Positions 17,095 through 25,304 are shown, counted from the first letter of the stretch. The stretch is DNA of 54,814 nt from Fischerella sp. PCC 9431 (GCF_000447295.1 NZ_ALVX01000007.1:30508-85321), one strand, 5' to 3'. The notes: a model not told the origin generated them from the letters alone. Program-made: numbers and translations.

Positions 17095-18133
17095 TTTTAA
17101 TAATGCTCCTGATTGATAACTGACCTGTTGCAAACTGCTCACCAAACTTAGTGACAACATAATCGACTGGTGCAGCTTCAAGCTTGAGGGTATTTGCTGT
17201 GATTCTTGCAAAGGGGAATTGATAAGGGTCTGCTGATAATGTGGCATCGTCTGGGTCATCCAGCGTAACTTCACCAGAGATAAAGGCCAATTTTCCAGAA
17301 CCTTTATATGGTGCTAGTTTTTCGCTCAGTTCATCGTCTTCCAGAGTTAACGACTCAAAATTTGTAATCGCTGCTGCGCCCACATCCGCCGTAATCTTCT
17401 CAGTGAGAATTTGACAATCCGGCTCGGTTCCAGCTTTATAAATTTGTCCAGAATTTGACTGGACAATAAAACCTTGACCACTAGCTTGAATAATGAGAAA
17501 ATCCCCTGTGATTTTTGAGCGATCGCTTGTCCTCACGCCTTTAATATTGGCAATAATCAAATGGGTTGACCCTGATTGGTTATATATTTGCTCTACACCT
17601 GAAGGACTAGCAATTAGACGATTAAATTGAGTCAACAATCCACCATTACTATTAAGACTGAATACACTTAAAGAAATCGCAACCAGTGTAATCAACACCC
17701 CATACTCTGCATTACTTCCAGTCTTCAAACGAAAGTTACGATTCCCCGGACAGACACACCGCACAGGAGAAGGCCAAAACATTTCCACGCCGCCACGAGT
17801 AAAACAATCTGCAAACCAACCAAAAAAGTAACCAATTGTGACAGCGTGAGCATAGGCAATAAAAGACTTTTCCTCTAAGAAAATTGTGATCCCATATCCC
17901 AACACCGCAACGACAGCCGAAGCAACTAAGCTGTGTGTGCAACTGCGGTGAGGCATTCTTCTTTCAAAAAATGCACTCACCCACGGCAATACACGACCAG
18001 CAGGACTGGTACTAACATCAATATCTGGCAATAACCCAGCGATCGCCCCCACCATAATCAAGGACGGGTCAGCTGTCCCCAGTATCAAACTGGTTGCTGT
18101 GCCGCTTATAAGTAGATGGGAGACACCAAGCAT
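17051..18133 (-). CDS. DUF457/YdjM-type membrane metal-dependent hydrolase with extra C-terminal domain
   Basis: A 360-residue protein. Residues about 1-165 form the multi-pass DUF457 (YdjM-like) module with the metal-ligand motifs GVSHLL, LLPDIDVS and HRSCTHSL (His-x3-His/Asp pattern). The remaining 195 residues form a soluble, probably extracytoplasmic or cytosolic beta-rich domain (QIYKAGTEPDCQILTEK...). The known YdjM family are membrane proteins of unclear substrate. Its ATG overlaps the stop of the AAA gene (TAATG), and its end overlaps the HerA-type gene by 44 bp, so translation is probably coupled. Its presence in a secretion-like operon is noteworthy. Confidence 0.75.
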   Translation of the reverse strand: MLGVSHLLISGTATSLILGTADPSLIMVGAIAGLLPDIDVSTSPAGRVLPWVSAFFERRMPHRSCTHSLVASAVVAVLGYGITIFLEEKSFIAYAHAVTIGYFFGWFADCFTRGGVEMFWPSPVRCVCPGNRNFRLKTGSNAEYGVLITLVAISLSVFSLNSNGGLLTQFNRLIASPSGVEQIYNQSGSTHLIIANIKGVRTSDRSKITGDFLIIQASGQGFIVQSNSGQIYKAGTEPDCQILTEKITADVGAAAITNFESLTLEDDELSEKLAPYKGSGKLAFISGEVTLDDPDDATLSADPYQFPFARITANTLKLEAAPVDYVVTKFGEQFATGQLSIRSIIKNGETFTNPSTQAQF

Positions 18134-19182
18134 TAGCGGATTCTCCTATCTTCGCGGGGGAGGTTGTAGAGCAGGCGAGACAGACCAAGAAACACAGCCG
18201 CCGCAATGCCACCAAATATATAGAGGGCTTGGTTACTCGTCCCTAGTCCAATAAACCGCATAATTACAAAGCCAATTCCAGCCAGCAGGATAAGCGGCGT
18301 GATATCAAAATATCTCCTGTGATCTGCTCCCTCGACTTCCAACCCCAGGTACTCCTCGTCAATGGCACGTTGCGCCAACATCGGGTTTCCCCCAGCCCGT
18401 TCTTGCAGCTTGGCCAACTCAGCAGCCTTCAGACTAATTCCCCGCTCCAGTGCTGCTTGCTCCATTAGTTCCCGAATTGCATACTCTGGTAGTGGTTTTA
18501 ATTCAATCCGGGGGATAGAGATAAACACATCACTACGGGGCGGGTCAGTGGCAAGTAACAACATAGGTATATTTTCTCGGCGTAACTGCTTCAACCACAG
18601 CCGAAATTTCGCCTCACAAATATGGGCATCGTCTATGACCAAAAAAGCCGTGTTGTTACTTAAATAGGTGGCGATCGCTCGTTTTAATTGGTCAGCTGTT
18701 AACGCCTTTCCCTCAAGATTTTGGGTTTCTACTCCTAACTGTTCAGCTATTTCTACAAGCATTTGTTTGGGTGTGGCGGGTTCAATAAAGGCAAGCGTAA
18801 AGCCATCTTCCTGCAAGCTTTCAACCACAGCATTAGCCAAAGTAGATTTGCCACTACCCTCTTCACCCACTACCAAAATTGAACCATTCGCCAAAAGTGA
18901 AGCCTTGAGCCGATTGAGTTCAGCCTGACGATAAAGTCGAGAGTTTCCAGCTTGTACAGGCTGGACAGTTGCAAAAGTATCTGGTGGTTCTAACTCAACA
19001 GCCACAGAGCTTGAGTTAGAAGTTACTGCCTTGTCATTCCTAGAGGATAAGTTCGGCTTGGGAAATAAGGCGATGTTCCCTCCGGGAGGCTTCGCCAACG
19101 CACTGATAACCAAGGTTGCCACCAACGAAATAAAAGAGACTCCGCTAACTGCAACAATGCTACTTACTAAAAAGATTGCCAA
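18133..19182 (-). CDS. Membrane-anchored AAA ATPase (ExeA/TniB-like)
   Basis: A 349-residue protein. A hydrophobic segment is at residues about 2-30. An AAA_22-type ATPase follows (Walker A VGEEGSGKSTL near 105-115, Walker B FLVIDDAHICE near 180-190, sensor LLLATDPPRS). Two C-terminal transmembrane segments lie at about 290-340. The core resembles ExeA/GspA, which helps place secretion channels in the envelope, and TniB-type regulators. The apparent start is TTG at 19182; no ATG or GTG is available upstream in frame before the previous gene ends 36 bp away, so translation is probably coupled. It is likely to energise or position the export complex encoded downstream. Confidence 0.75.
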   Translation of the reverse strand: MAIFLVSSIVAVSGVSFISLVATLVISALAKPPGGNIALFPKPNLSSRNDKAVTSNSSSVAVELEPPDTFATVQPVQAGNSRLYRQAELNRLKASLLANGSILVVGEEGSGKSTLANAVVESLQEDGFTLAFIEPATPKQMLVEIAEQLGVETQNLEGKALTADQLKRAIATYLSNNTAFLVIDDAHICEAKFRLWLKQLRRENIPMLLLATDPPRSDVFISIPRIELKPLPEYAIRELMEQAALERGISLKAAELAKLQERAGGNPMLAQRAIDEEYLGLEVEGADHRRYFDITPLILLAGIGFVIMRFIGLGTSNQALYIFGGIAAAVFLGLSRLLYNLPREDRRIR

Positions 19183-19217
19183 AAAAGTTATCCACTTTGG
19201 CGATATTCCCCAGATGG

Positions 19218-20090
19218 TTATCTGCTGAGTACTAGGTCTTGGATTACCATCTGAGCTAGGGCGTTTCCCTCATAGTAGGGCTTGTGATTTAGTGGCGTAC
19301 TGATTGCTGCCATTTCTGCTGCTTCTATCTCAGCCTTAATATCTTCTGGTAGTAAATTAGGGTTTTCCTCATAAGCTTTGGCAACTTGAATCACGGCTAA
19401 TCGTTTTGCTTTTACACGCTGCTGCGCTTCTACTTTAATTTGCTCAATATCTGCCCTTGATGCTGTGGTCGGTACAGCCTGATAGGTTGCAGTCGGTGAG
19501 TTTTCAATTTGCTGATTGTTAGAGACTGTTATTTTTTCAGAAATCTCCACCAATGCAGTTGTCTGCTCTGCTTCTTGTTCTTCTTGTCTGGGGCCTGATG
19601 GTTCTGGTATCGGATAACCTTCCATTTTTCCGGTTGCCTGGATATGGTCGTGTAGTCCGTCCATGTGCGCTGTCTGCTCGGCATCCAGATAAGCTTTACC
19701 CTTGATCTTGTAGGTCGCTATCTGGAGGTAAGCCATCCTCTTGTATAACGAGTCGCGACCAATGCCATATTTTTTTTGTAATTCTAATATGGAAATTTTG
19801 GAAAAAATATCATTATTTTGTCTGTCGTCCGCCGGACAGTTGGTGTTGTCGTCTGCCGTACAGATAGTGTTGTCTGGTGTGTTGTCTGCCATACACACGG
19901 TACTGTCTGGTCGATTGTCTGCCGTACAGATGGTGTTGTCTGGTTGATTGTCTGCCGTACAGTTGGTGTTGTCTGGTGTACTGTCTGCCGTACAGATGGT
20001 GTTGTCTGATGCGTTGTCTGCCGTACAGTTGGTGTTGTCTGGTGTACTATCTGCCGTACAGTTGGTGTTGTCTGATGCGTTGTCTGCCAT
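19218..20090 (-). CDS. Repeat/HTH DNA-binding protein, candidate plasmid regulator or replication factor
   Basis: A 290-residue protein from the ATG at 20090, which has GGGAG 8-9 bp upstream. The frame continues upstream only to a TTG at 20210, which would place regulatory sites inside the gene. Residues 1-90 are about eight copies of an 11-residue unit (CTADNxxDNTx). A helix-turn-helix-like domain follows (ILELQKKYGIGRDSLYKRMAYL, about 97-120), then a Gln/Glu-rich linker and a helical C-terminus (about 205-275). It heads the operon. The DNA encoding its repeats is itself an array of regularly spaced TGTCTG sites, so it may bind its own coding sequence. Exact function unknown. Confidence 0.7.
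   Translation of the reverse strand: MADNASDNTNCTADSTPDNTNCTADNASDNTICTADSTPDNTNCTADNQPDNTICTADNRPDSTVCMADNTPDNTICTADDNTNCPADDRQNNDIFSKISILELQKKYGIGRDSLYKRMAYLQIATYKIKGKAYLDAEQTAHMDGLHDHIQATGKMEGYPIPEPSGPRQEEQEAEQTTALVEISEKITVSNNQQIENSPTATYQAVPTTASRADIEQIKVEAQQRVKAKRLAVIQVAKAYEENPNLLPEDIKAEIEAAEMAAISTPLNHKPYYEGNALAQMVIQDLVLSR
19870..20090. repeat. 33-bp iteron-like tandem repeats within coding sequence
   Basis: Seven units of exactly 33 bp carry TGTCTGG/TGTCTGA at 19871, 19904, 19937, 19970, 20003, 20036 and 20069, and TGTCTGCC 12 bp later in each. They encode 11-residue repeats on the minus strand. The same hexamer core forms a palindrome GTCTGCCAGAC at 20138-20148 and half-sites at 20199-20207 and 20394-20402. 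Spacing of about three helical turns suggests protein binding on one DNA face, as in iterons or partition sites. Confidence 0.85.
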
Positions 20091-20137
20091 ACAATATCTC
20101 CCTGTCTGCCCTACTATTAAAAATTGTCGAGCCGACA

Positions 20138-20402
20138 GTCTGCCAGACACTAGCGGACAATTACCAGTTGTCGTGTGAAGTTTTTGCAATTTGTTTAATT
20201 GTCTGGTCAATAATTCTTCTAAATTTGTTCAAATTGGCTGTAGCATATTTGACTTTCAACCTAATCATGCAAGGTCAACAGCATAATGAAGAGAATTATT
20301 TGCCATATCACAACAAAAGTGATTATTCTTTGCTGAAGACTTAGGTGTTAATTTAAGTGATTTTACTTTGTTAAATTGTATGATTAGCAGCATCGTCTGG
20401 TG
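20138..20402. promoter_or_regulatory. Upstream region with GTCTGCCAGAC palindrome and TGTCTGG sites
   Basis: This is the leader/promoter region of the operon starting at 20090. It contains the perfect palindrome GTCTGCCAGAC (20138-20148), TTGTCTGGT (20199-20207) and CGTCTGGTG (20394-20402), matching the sites upstream of the nuclease gene at 12.8-12.9 kb. It is probably an operator region. No other gene is visible between 20211 and 20481. Confidence 0.55.
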
Positions 20403-20481
20403 ATGTTTGAGATGACCGGAAGGGATGCGATCACACCCTGCCCTCTTAACCGATAAAATACCTTGATGTAGAGTAAACTAT

Positions 20482-22461
20482 TCAATTACTCGGAACTAAC
20501 AACATCCGCGCCTCAATTCCTTCCCAGGTATTGGGCAACACCCGCACAGATGCTTGTTTACACTGGATAATGAGATGATTGGCGTAGAGATAATTTTTCA
20601 GTGCTTTGGCCTTTTCCTTGGATAAATTAATTATGTCTGGGCTGAGATTGAAAGCATTAAGTAAAGGTTGTTTCTCATCAGTAATTTTAGTGTAATTAGT
20701 AGCTTCGGCGATGGCATTGGCGTAGGCTTCGGCGATGGCGTAGGTTTCGGCGTAGGCTTCGGTGTAGATGTGGGCTTCGGCGTAGTCTCCGGCTTCGGCG
20801 TAGGCTTCGGCGTAGGCTTCGGCGTTGGCGTTGGCTTCGGCGATGGCCTTGGCGATAGCAACTGCACGTTTACCCACAGGTTTTAAATCCCCAGCAGATC
20901 CAGTTGTTACCTGTTCTGCCCAGTTTAATAAAGCTTGCAATTTCGGTGTGTTGATATACTTTTGCGCTTCCTTTTCCATCAACAACAGCAAATCATCTGC
21001 ACCACCACGCATTAAACCTGCTACTAATAAAAACACTTCTTTCCAGCGTTGATCTGTGAGATGTTCAGTAACTAATTTCTCGACTAGGCGATGGTCATCA
21101 ATATATTGGGCTGTTAAATATTCCTGTAGTGTCAGATGAGAAAAAGAAAAGACATCCTCTGCTCGTTCTACCAAAATCCCTTGTTGAATCGCAATTGCTT
21201 GCAAAACTTTTTCACCATCTAAATGCTGAGGTGCATTCAAGTTACTTGCTAAAAATGTTTTTATTTGTTGAACAATGTCACGCTGGGAAAAGAACAGTCT
21301 GTCAGACTCGAAATTTGTATAAGCAATTTCTGATAGTAAGATTTCTTCTAGTTCTGTATGCAGACCTTGATAAATTGTATTTTGAATTCGCTTTTCTGAA
21401 GCCCATTCTTCAAGTAAAATCCGCAAAGCTTTTTTGTAAAGTACACTGCGATTATCAGGAAAGTTTTGGGAACGGTCATATACTAAGCAGAGAAAGGTCA
21501 ACAATAAAGGTGTGTGGGCTAACTCTTTGGCGGCAGAGTTTTCTGACTTTTGTAGTAAATCCCAACATTTCTTACCTGTCTTTGCTTGTTTATCTGTTTC
21601 TGAATGAAACCAATTATTAATAAATTGCTGAATTTGAGTATCATCAAAATCTGCCATTGCGACATCACTAAAACGGCGAAAACTACTGTGATAAGCCGCA
21701 GTGCGACAAGAGACAATAAAGCGATTTTGGTGATAACTATCTACAAAATTTTGAATTCTAGTAATAGCCTCATTCAAGTTTTGTGTCGGTACTTCATCTA
21801 ATCCATCGAGCAGAATCAGTAATTTTCCTTGTTCTAAAGCTTTGGCTGTAAATTCATCAGCTGATGGAAAGCCGCAAACATCAAACTCCTCAGTAATAAT
21901 TTTTTCAATATCAATATCATTAGATGCCAAAGTCTTTAATTCAATCAAAACTGGTATACAAGTGTGTGTAAATCCTCCTCTTTTACCTTTGAGCGCTTCT
22001 AGTCCCATCTTTCTTAGAAATGTAGATTTTCCTGCACCGGGACCACCAAGCACCATTAAATATTGCTTATCGTTAGCAACTTTAATTCCTTTTTGTTTAC
22101 CTTGAGCTTGAGATTGGAAGCTACGGCTATGAGCTTGGCGATAAGATTGTTCTAAATTTTTGATAGATTCAAAACTGCGGATAGCATCATTATCTAAAAA
22201 TTGAACCGATGTATAGACCGATTCCAGTTTTACAGATTCACGCATTCCCAACACTTTGAGAATACCGTGCCGTTCTTGGTAGTTTAGAGTATACTGTTTT
22301 GATGCGGTAAAAATTAACTCTCTAGTTTTTTTATCTAGGGTTTTGCCAAACAGTCCTAAAAGCTTACCCCCCCCTCCCCAAAGTGACTGAAAAATAGGAG
22401 TTGCTACGCCACTAACAGCTGAAGTAGCGACTGCTGTTACCAAAGGTTCTATTCCTGTCAT
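20482..22461 (-). CDS. NACHT-domain NTPase (NLR-like defence/signalling protein)
   Basis: A 659-residue STAND NTPase. An N-terminal helical region (1-130) is followed by a NACHT domain with Walker A GGPGAGKS (139-146) and Walker [11 protein letters not shown] (214-223), then a helical arm (about 300-520). A low-complexity stretch at about 535-595 is built of Ala-Glu-Ala-Tyr/Asn units, and the compact C-terminal 60 residues ([20 protein letters not shown]...[10 protein letters not shown]) resemble the short NACHT-associated C-terminal domain of bacterial antiphage NACHT proteins. Such proteins sense phage and trigger protection or cell death. It is a single gene with its own upstream region. 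The identity of the N-terminal effector part is not clear. Confidence 0.88.
   Translation of the reverse strand: MTGIEPLVTAVATSAVSGVATPIFQSLWGGGGKLLGLFGKTLDKKTRELIFTASKQYTLNYQERHGILKVLGMRESVKLESVYTSVQFLDNDAIRSFESIKNLEQSYRQAHSRSFQSQAQGKQKGIKVANDKQYLMVLGGPGAGKSTFLRKMGLEALKGKRGGFTHTCIPVLIELKTLASNDIDIEKIITEEFDVCGFPSADEFTAKALEQGKLLILLDGLDEVPTQNLNEAITRIQNFVDSYHQNRFIVSCRTAAYHSSFRRFSDVAMADFDDTQIQQFINNWFHSETDKQAKTGKKCWDLLQKSENSAAKELAHTPLLLTFLCLVYDRSQNFPDNRSVLYKKALRILLEEWASEKRIQNTIYQGLHTELEEILLSEIAYTNFESDRLFFSQRDIVQQIKTFLASNLNAPQHLDGEKVLQAIAIQQGILVERAEDVFSFSHLTLQEYLTAQYIDDHRLVEKLVTEHLTDQRWKEVFLLVAGLMRGGADDLLLLMEKEAQKYINTPKLQALLNWAEQVTTGSAGDLKPVGKRAVAIAKAIAEANANAEAYAEAYAEAGDYAEAHIYTEAYAETYAIAEAYANAIAEATNYTKITDEKQPLLNAFNLSPDIINLSKEKAKALKNYLYANHLIIQCKQASVRVLPNTWEGIEARMLLVPSN
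20700..20860. repeat. Degenerate 6/12-bp tandem repeats in the NACHT gene
   Basis: Tandem GGCTTCGGCGTA-type 12-bp units and 6-bp subunits code for Ala-Glu-Ala-Tyr-like residues. All indels in multiples of the unit keep the frame. Slipped-strand changes could vary the length of the hinge between the NACHT arm and the C-terminal domain. Confidence 0.8.
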
Positions 22462-22973
22462 ACAATTACCAGTAATTTATTGTAAATAAATGTTGCAGAA
22501 ACTACTTTAGTGATTTACTAACTTGCCCAAAAATGGGTGGCAGGTATTCAAGTTTTTGTACACTAAAATTAACTCTTCGCGCTATTAAGTCTCTCAAAGT
22601 TGCCCATTAATTAGCAAACTTTATCCCTCCATTAGAAGCAAGATTCTAGCTTCAACCACCTCTCTTTAGGGCGATATCTTAGCTTTAACTATCCTTCTTA
22701 TGAAGGATAGTTAAAGCTAAAACTATATTTGGGGTAAAAGTAGCCAAGGCGAATTTTGCCGCCATGCGTCGTCTGAAAATCATAACCAGACTATGTTTCC
22801 GAAAAAAATTGACTTTCACCTAGAAATTAGGATTTGACATACCAGATCCACTACTTTTATTCGTACCATTTGAACGGGTGGACGAAAAAAGGTGTGGGAG
22901 AGTAGCAGCATAGATGTGTCAATGTGATCGCAATTGCAGCTATCCTTACCCATACTCAAGCGATCGCACCACA
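22462..22973. other. Intergenic region with perfect 19-bp hairpin
   Basis: No gene seen. The main feature is the perfect inverted repeat at 22679-22720, annotated separately. Further right are a G-rich tract and HIP1-related sites before the end of parB. Confidence 0.5.
22679..22720. repeat. Perfect 19-bp stem / 4-nt loop hairpin
   Basis: TTAGCTTTAACTATCCTTC, loop TTAT, then its exact reverse complement. It lies 254 bp downstream of the parB stop on the parAB strand and 218 bp upstream of the NACHT start. There is no T-run directly after either arm (on the minus strand GATATCG follows), so a simple terminator is not obvious. It might be a cruciform, a single-strand origin or a mobile-element remnant. 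Confidence 0.7.
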
Positions 22974-23891
22974 TTATTTCACTTCGTTGTCATTTTTCAT
23001 CAATGCTTCTAACTGTGCCAACAGCTTCTCTACCTTGGCTTTTTTCTTGGGGTCATCCCAAACATTGGATTTCTTTAAGCGACGAAATGTGTCATCAGCT
23101 TGGTCTTTTAATGATGGTGATTCTGATTCAGACTGTTGCGAAATTTCTTTGATTTTGCGCTTAATTTCGCTCAATGAAAAATTGTAGGAGATCGCATCCT
23201 CTAGAAGTTGCTTTCTGGTTTCTGAATCCGTGACCCGTGCGATCGCTTTGGCTTTACTTGTCTCCAATTTCCCCTGGCGCAACACCTCTAAAATGTCACT
23301 GGGTAAATTGAGCAGTGGCAGGCGATTGCTGATAAAAGAATCTAGTTTGATGTTGCCGAGTGAGGTTAAACAAGATTGCACCACAGCAATTACATCATTG
23401 CCAATAACGTTATTGGCAGAAGTTCTGCCCCGTTGTTGGTTTTGAATGTGATGCAGCAGTGGTGGTACTTCTGGGGGTGAAATTTTGAGCTTAACAGCCA
23501 ACAGCCGCAAGACCCCATCTGTTTCTTCTAGGTCAGTTAATGCCGAACGAGCAAAGTTTTCAATCAGGGCAATTTCTAGGGCATCTTCGTCATTAAGTTC
23601 GCGGACAACAACAGGGACGGATGCAAGTTCCAGAATCTGTGCTGCTCTGTAGCGTTTTGCTCCTGCTACTACTTCATGTTGCTCACTACCAATGATAGGA
23701 CGGACTAAAAGCGGTTCGAGTATGCCGTTTTTTCTAGCAGAAGCAACAATTTTTTCTACTTCTTCTGGGTCGATGTAGTAGCGCAGTTCCTCTTTGGGCA
23801 ACACAATCAAACTTAGGGGCATAGTCGCCTTAGTCTGGTTGCTATCATCCCTAAAGATAAAATCTTCTACCATGCGTCTATTTTTTGCCAT
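22974..23891 (-). CDS. parB: ParB-like partition protein
   Basis: A 305-residue protein with a ParB/Spo0J nuclease-fold N-terminal domain: VLPKEELRYYIDPEEVEKIVASARKNGILEPLLVRP, then the family box GAKRYRAAQILELASVPVVV, and ALIENFARSALTDLEETDGVLRLL. A central helix-turn-helix region (about 145-240) and a charged C-terminal tail (ending KAKVEKLLAQLEALMKND) follow. It binds parS-like centromere sites and works with ParA to distribute plasmid copies. Its start overlaps the 3' end of parA by 14 bp, the normal parAB arrangement. No canonical parS was recognised in the window. Confidence 0.93.
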   Translation of the reverse strand: MAKNRRMVEDFIFRDDSNQTKATMPLSLIVLPKEELRYYIDPEEVEKIVASARKNGILEPLLVRPIIGSEQHEVVAGAKRYRAAQILELASVPVVVRELNDEDALEIALIENFARSALTDLEETDGVLRLLAVKLKISPPEVPPLLHHIQNQQRGRTSANNVIGNDVIAVVQSCLTSLGNIKLDSFISNRLPLLNLPSDILEVLRQGKLETSKAKAIARVTDSETRKQLLEDAISYNFSLSEIKRKIKEISQQSESESPSLKDQADDTFRRLKKSNVWDDPKKKAKVEKLLAQLEALMKNDNEVK

Positions 23892-24519
23892 TGGCTACCC
23901 CCAAGGCTTCAGTAAAAAGTTCCTCAAAGTCTTTGGCTGCACGTTTGGCTGTTGCGCCGGGTAGTCCCCAAACGGTAGTTCCTTGCCCTGGTGCGTCGGC
24001 AATTACCTGGAGGTCATACACCATTGTTTTTAAGAGCGGAAACCCCGTATTTTTTTCTGAGAGAGCGCGTTGAGCATCTTTGAGTAAGACAGTTCCTTTT
24101 TTGGCTTGGTTGAGGAACAAACCAACATGGGGCATTCCTGAACGTAATTCTCTGGCTTGTCGCAATATTCGTACCATCTTGGATGTACTGTGCATATCTA
24201 ACCCTGCTGGTTTACAGGGTACTAGAGCTAGGTCACATCTGGATAAAATTGCTTTTGTTGTCTCACTTAAGCTACCTGGCCCGTCTACAACTACAGCATT
24301 ATATTGTTCTGCTAGCGCCGGAAGTTCATCAAATAAATCATCCGGGTCTATCATTGTTTTACATGGCAGTTGCAGGTCTTTCATCCAGTTTGTACTGCTC
24401 TGCTGTGCGTCTGCATCTACAACAATTACTGTCCCGCGTTGGCTTAACCAGTATGCCAGATGCCCAGATACAGTGGTTTTCCCCGCGCCCCCCTTTTGGT
24501 TAGTCAGCCCGATAATCAT
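23878..24519 (-). CDS. parA: ParA-like partition ATPase
   Basis: A 213-residue MinD/ParA-type ATPase with the deviant Walker A KGGAGKTT at residues 9-16 and Walker B VVVDGPGSL. The short length without an N-terminal HTH domain is that of small (type Ib-like) plasmid ParA proteins. It forms dynamic DNA-bound dimers that move ParB-parS complexes. It starts with ATG at 24519 and overlaps parB. Together with the tRNA array and transfer-like operon it supports a plasmid identity for this region. Confidence 0.93.
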   Translation of the reverse strand: MIIGLTNQKGGAGKTTVSGHLAYWLSQRGTVIVVDADAQQSSTNWMKDLQLPCKTMIDPDDLFDELPALAEQYNAVVVDGPGSLSETTKAILSRCDLALVPCKPAGLDMHSTSKMVRILRQARELRSGMPHVGLFLNQAKKGTVLLKDAQRALSEKNTGFPLLKTMVYDLQVIADAPGQGTTVWGLPGATAKRAAKDFEELFTEALGVANGKK

Positions 24520-24647
24520 AATTTTTCACTGCTTTCACTGCGCTTAGTATCTGTCACGATTGACTTTCACTTTTCAATAGCTGCAATAGTATCAGTTTTT
24601 TAATGAGATGACTTGTTTATTGATAGTACTTCGAGTAGCGTCACACT

Positions 24648-24773
24648 ATGACCAAATATTCACAAATAGTCGAAGTCAACCAACTGCTGGAAACTGAAGA
24701 GATTGTTCAGCAGTACACCAAACCACAGGCACAGGAGAAGGTGAATAAACGAGCCTTTGACAAGAGCTTTTAG
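24648..24773 (+). CDS. Possible small ORF (41 aa), divergent from parA
   Basis: An ATG-TAG frame coding for an acidic/polar peptide (TKYSQIVEVNQLLETEEIVQQY...). No family or strong ribosome-binding site was seen. It is the only plausible coding frame between parA and the tRNA array. Confidence 0.3.
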   Translation: MTKYSQIVEVNQLLETEEIVQQYTKPQAQEKVNKRAFDKSF

Positions 24774-24857
24774 TCGGTGGCACATAATGCCCAAGGCAAT
24801 TAGCGAGGGGTGGCAACACCCGCAGATGGAACATTTGAAGATGGTGATTAGGTGAGG

Positions 24858-24923
24858 GTGCGATCACTTTCTTTCTCTATCTTCCCGATTCTAAACACTT
24901 TAAAGCTATTAATGTGATCGCAC
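24858..24923. repeat. Inverted repeat GTGCGATCAC...GTGATCGCAC at end of the tRNA array
   Basis: Perfect 10-bp arms (24858-24867 and 24914-24923) flank 46 bp just downstream of the last tRNA-like gene. They are HIP1-related and could act as a 3' end structure for the array transcript, but there is no clear T-run. Confidence 0.35.
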
Positions 24924-24928
24924 TTGTA

Positions 24929-25000
24929 TCCACCAAGGAGGTACTGCCCCTCCTGTTGCCGCGTTATCAGCACGGTGCCTCACTTTTCGGCTTTTGGTGG
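24929..25000 (-). tRNA. Degenerate tRNA-Ile(GAT)
   Basis: A full cloverleaf can be drawn: acceptor CCACCAA/TTGGTGG, D-stem GCC/GGC, anticodon stem CCGTG/CGCGG with loop CTGATAA, and T-stem GGAGG/CCTCC. The T-loop reads GGCAGTA instead of TTCRANN, and the D-loop lacks the GG pair, so tertiary contacts would be lost. It is probably a decayed or unusual tRNA. Confidence 0.6.
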
Positions 25001-25004
25001 AAGG

Positions 25005-25113
25005 CGGAAGATGGAGGAATTGTAGACGCAAAGCGGCTTCCCGCAGGGTACCCCCAGGTGTGACCCTGCTCTAGTTTTCAAGACTAGTTGCCCTCCCTTG
25101 AGCAGCATCTTCC
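25005..25113 (-). tRNA. tRNA-Ser(TGA) with dispersed repeat in T-loop
   Basis: Acceptor GGAAGAT/ATCTTCC with discriminator G, anticodon stem CTAGT/ACTAG with loop CTTGAAA (UGA), and a long variable arm CAGG...CCTG. The T-stem GGGGG/CCTCC is intact, but the T-loop is interrupted by about 27 nt (25023-25049). Confidence 0.8.
25023..25049. repeat. Small dispersed repeat (type A) inside tRNA-Ser T-loop
   Basis: A 27-nt insert beginning TAGACGCAAAGCGG and ending CCCGCAGGGT, exactly the same sequence and position as in tRNA-Val (25405-25431). A related copy lies in an intergenic region at 44629-44652. Confidence 0.85.
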
Positions 25114-25120
25114 ATTCAGG

Positions 25121-25220
25121 GGTGTCTGAGGAGACTTGAACTCCCTAATGACTGGTTCCACAAAGGGGCGCCGCGACCACTTTGACTAGCTCCAGAGGAG
25201 CGGCTACGCCAACAGACACC
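25121..25220 (-). pseudogene. Rearranged class II tRNA (Ser/Leu type)
   Basis: The acceptor GGTGTCTG/CAGACACC and T-arm GGGAG-TTCAAGT-CTCCT are intact. The D- and anticodon-arm region is replaced by repeat-like sequence including GGCGTAGCCGCTCC and GTCGCGGCGCCCC, and no convincing anticodon stem-loop can be drawn. It is about 12-14 nt longer than a normal class II tRNA. Confidence 0.55.
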
Positions 25221-25227
25221 AAAAGTG

Positions 25228-25299
25228 GATACTGGTCGGATTTGAACCGACATCTTTCTGCTTGCAAGGCAGACGCTTTCCCAGTTAAGCTACAGACCC
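25228..25299 (-). tRNA. tRNA-Ala(TGC), acceptor stem damaged
   Basis: Anticodon stem TCTGC/GCAGA with loop CTTGCAA; T-arm GTCGG-TTCAAAT-CCGAC. The acceptor GGGTCTG pairs poorly with CAGTATC (two mismatches), so function is doubtful. Confidence 0.75.
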
Positions 25300-25304
25300 A
25301 TGAG

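Noticed and set aside
18133-19182. AAA ATPase as TniB of a Tn402/CAST transposon
   Set aside because: It has N- and C-terminal membrane segments and sits in an export-like operon; no TniA/TnsB, TniQ or Cas12k gene is present in the window.
19826-20100. Possible CRISPR array
   Set aside because: The 33-bp units have no unique spacers; the whole unit repeats and is in frame as protein repeats.
19741-20344. Plus-strand frames with Leu/Ser/Val or Cys repeats
   Set aside because: They are shadows of the 33-bp repeats coding on the minus strand; the minus-strand frame has a start with RBS and a downstream HTH domain.
20668-20886. Gly-Phe-Val repeat frame on the plus strand
   Set aside because: Antisense of the Ala-Glu-Ala-Tyr repeats in the NACHT gene.
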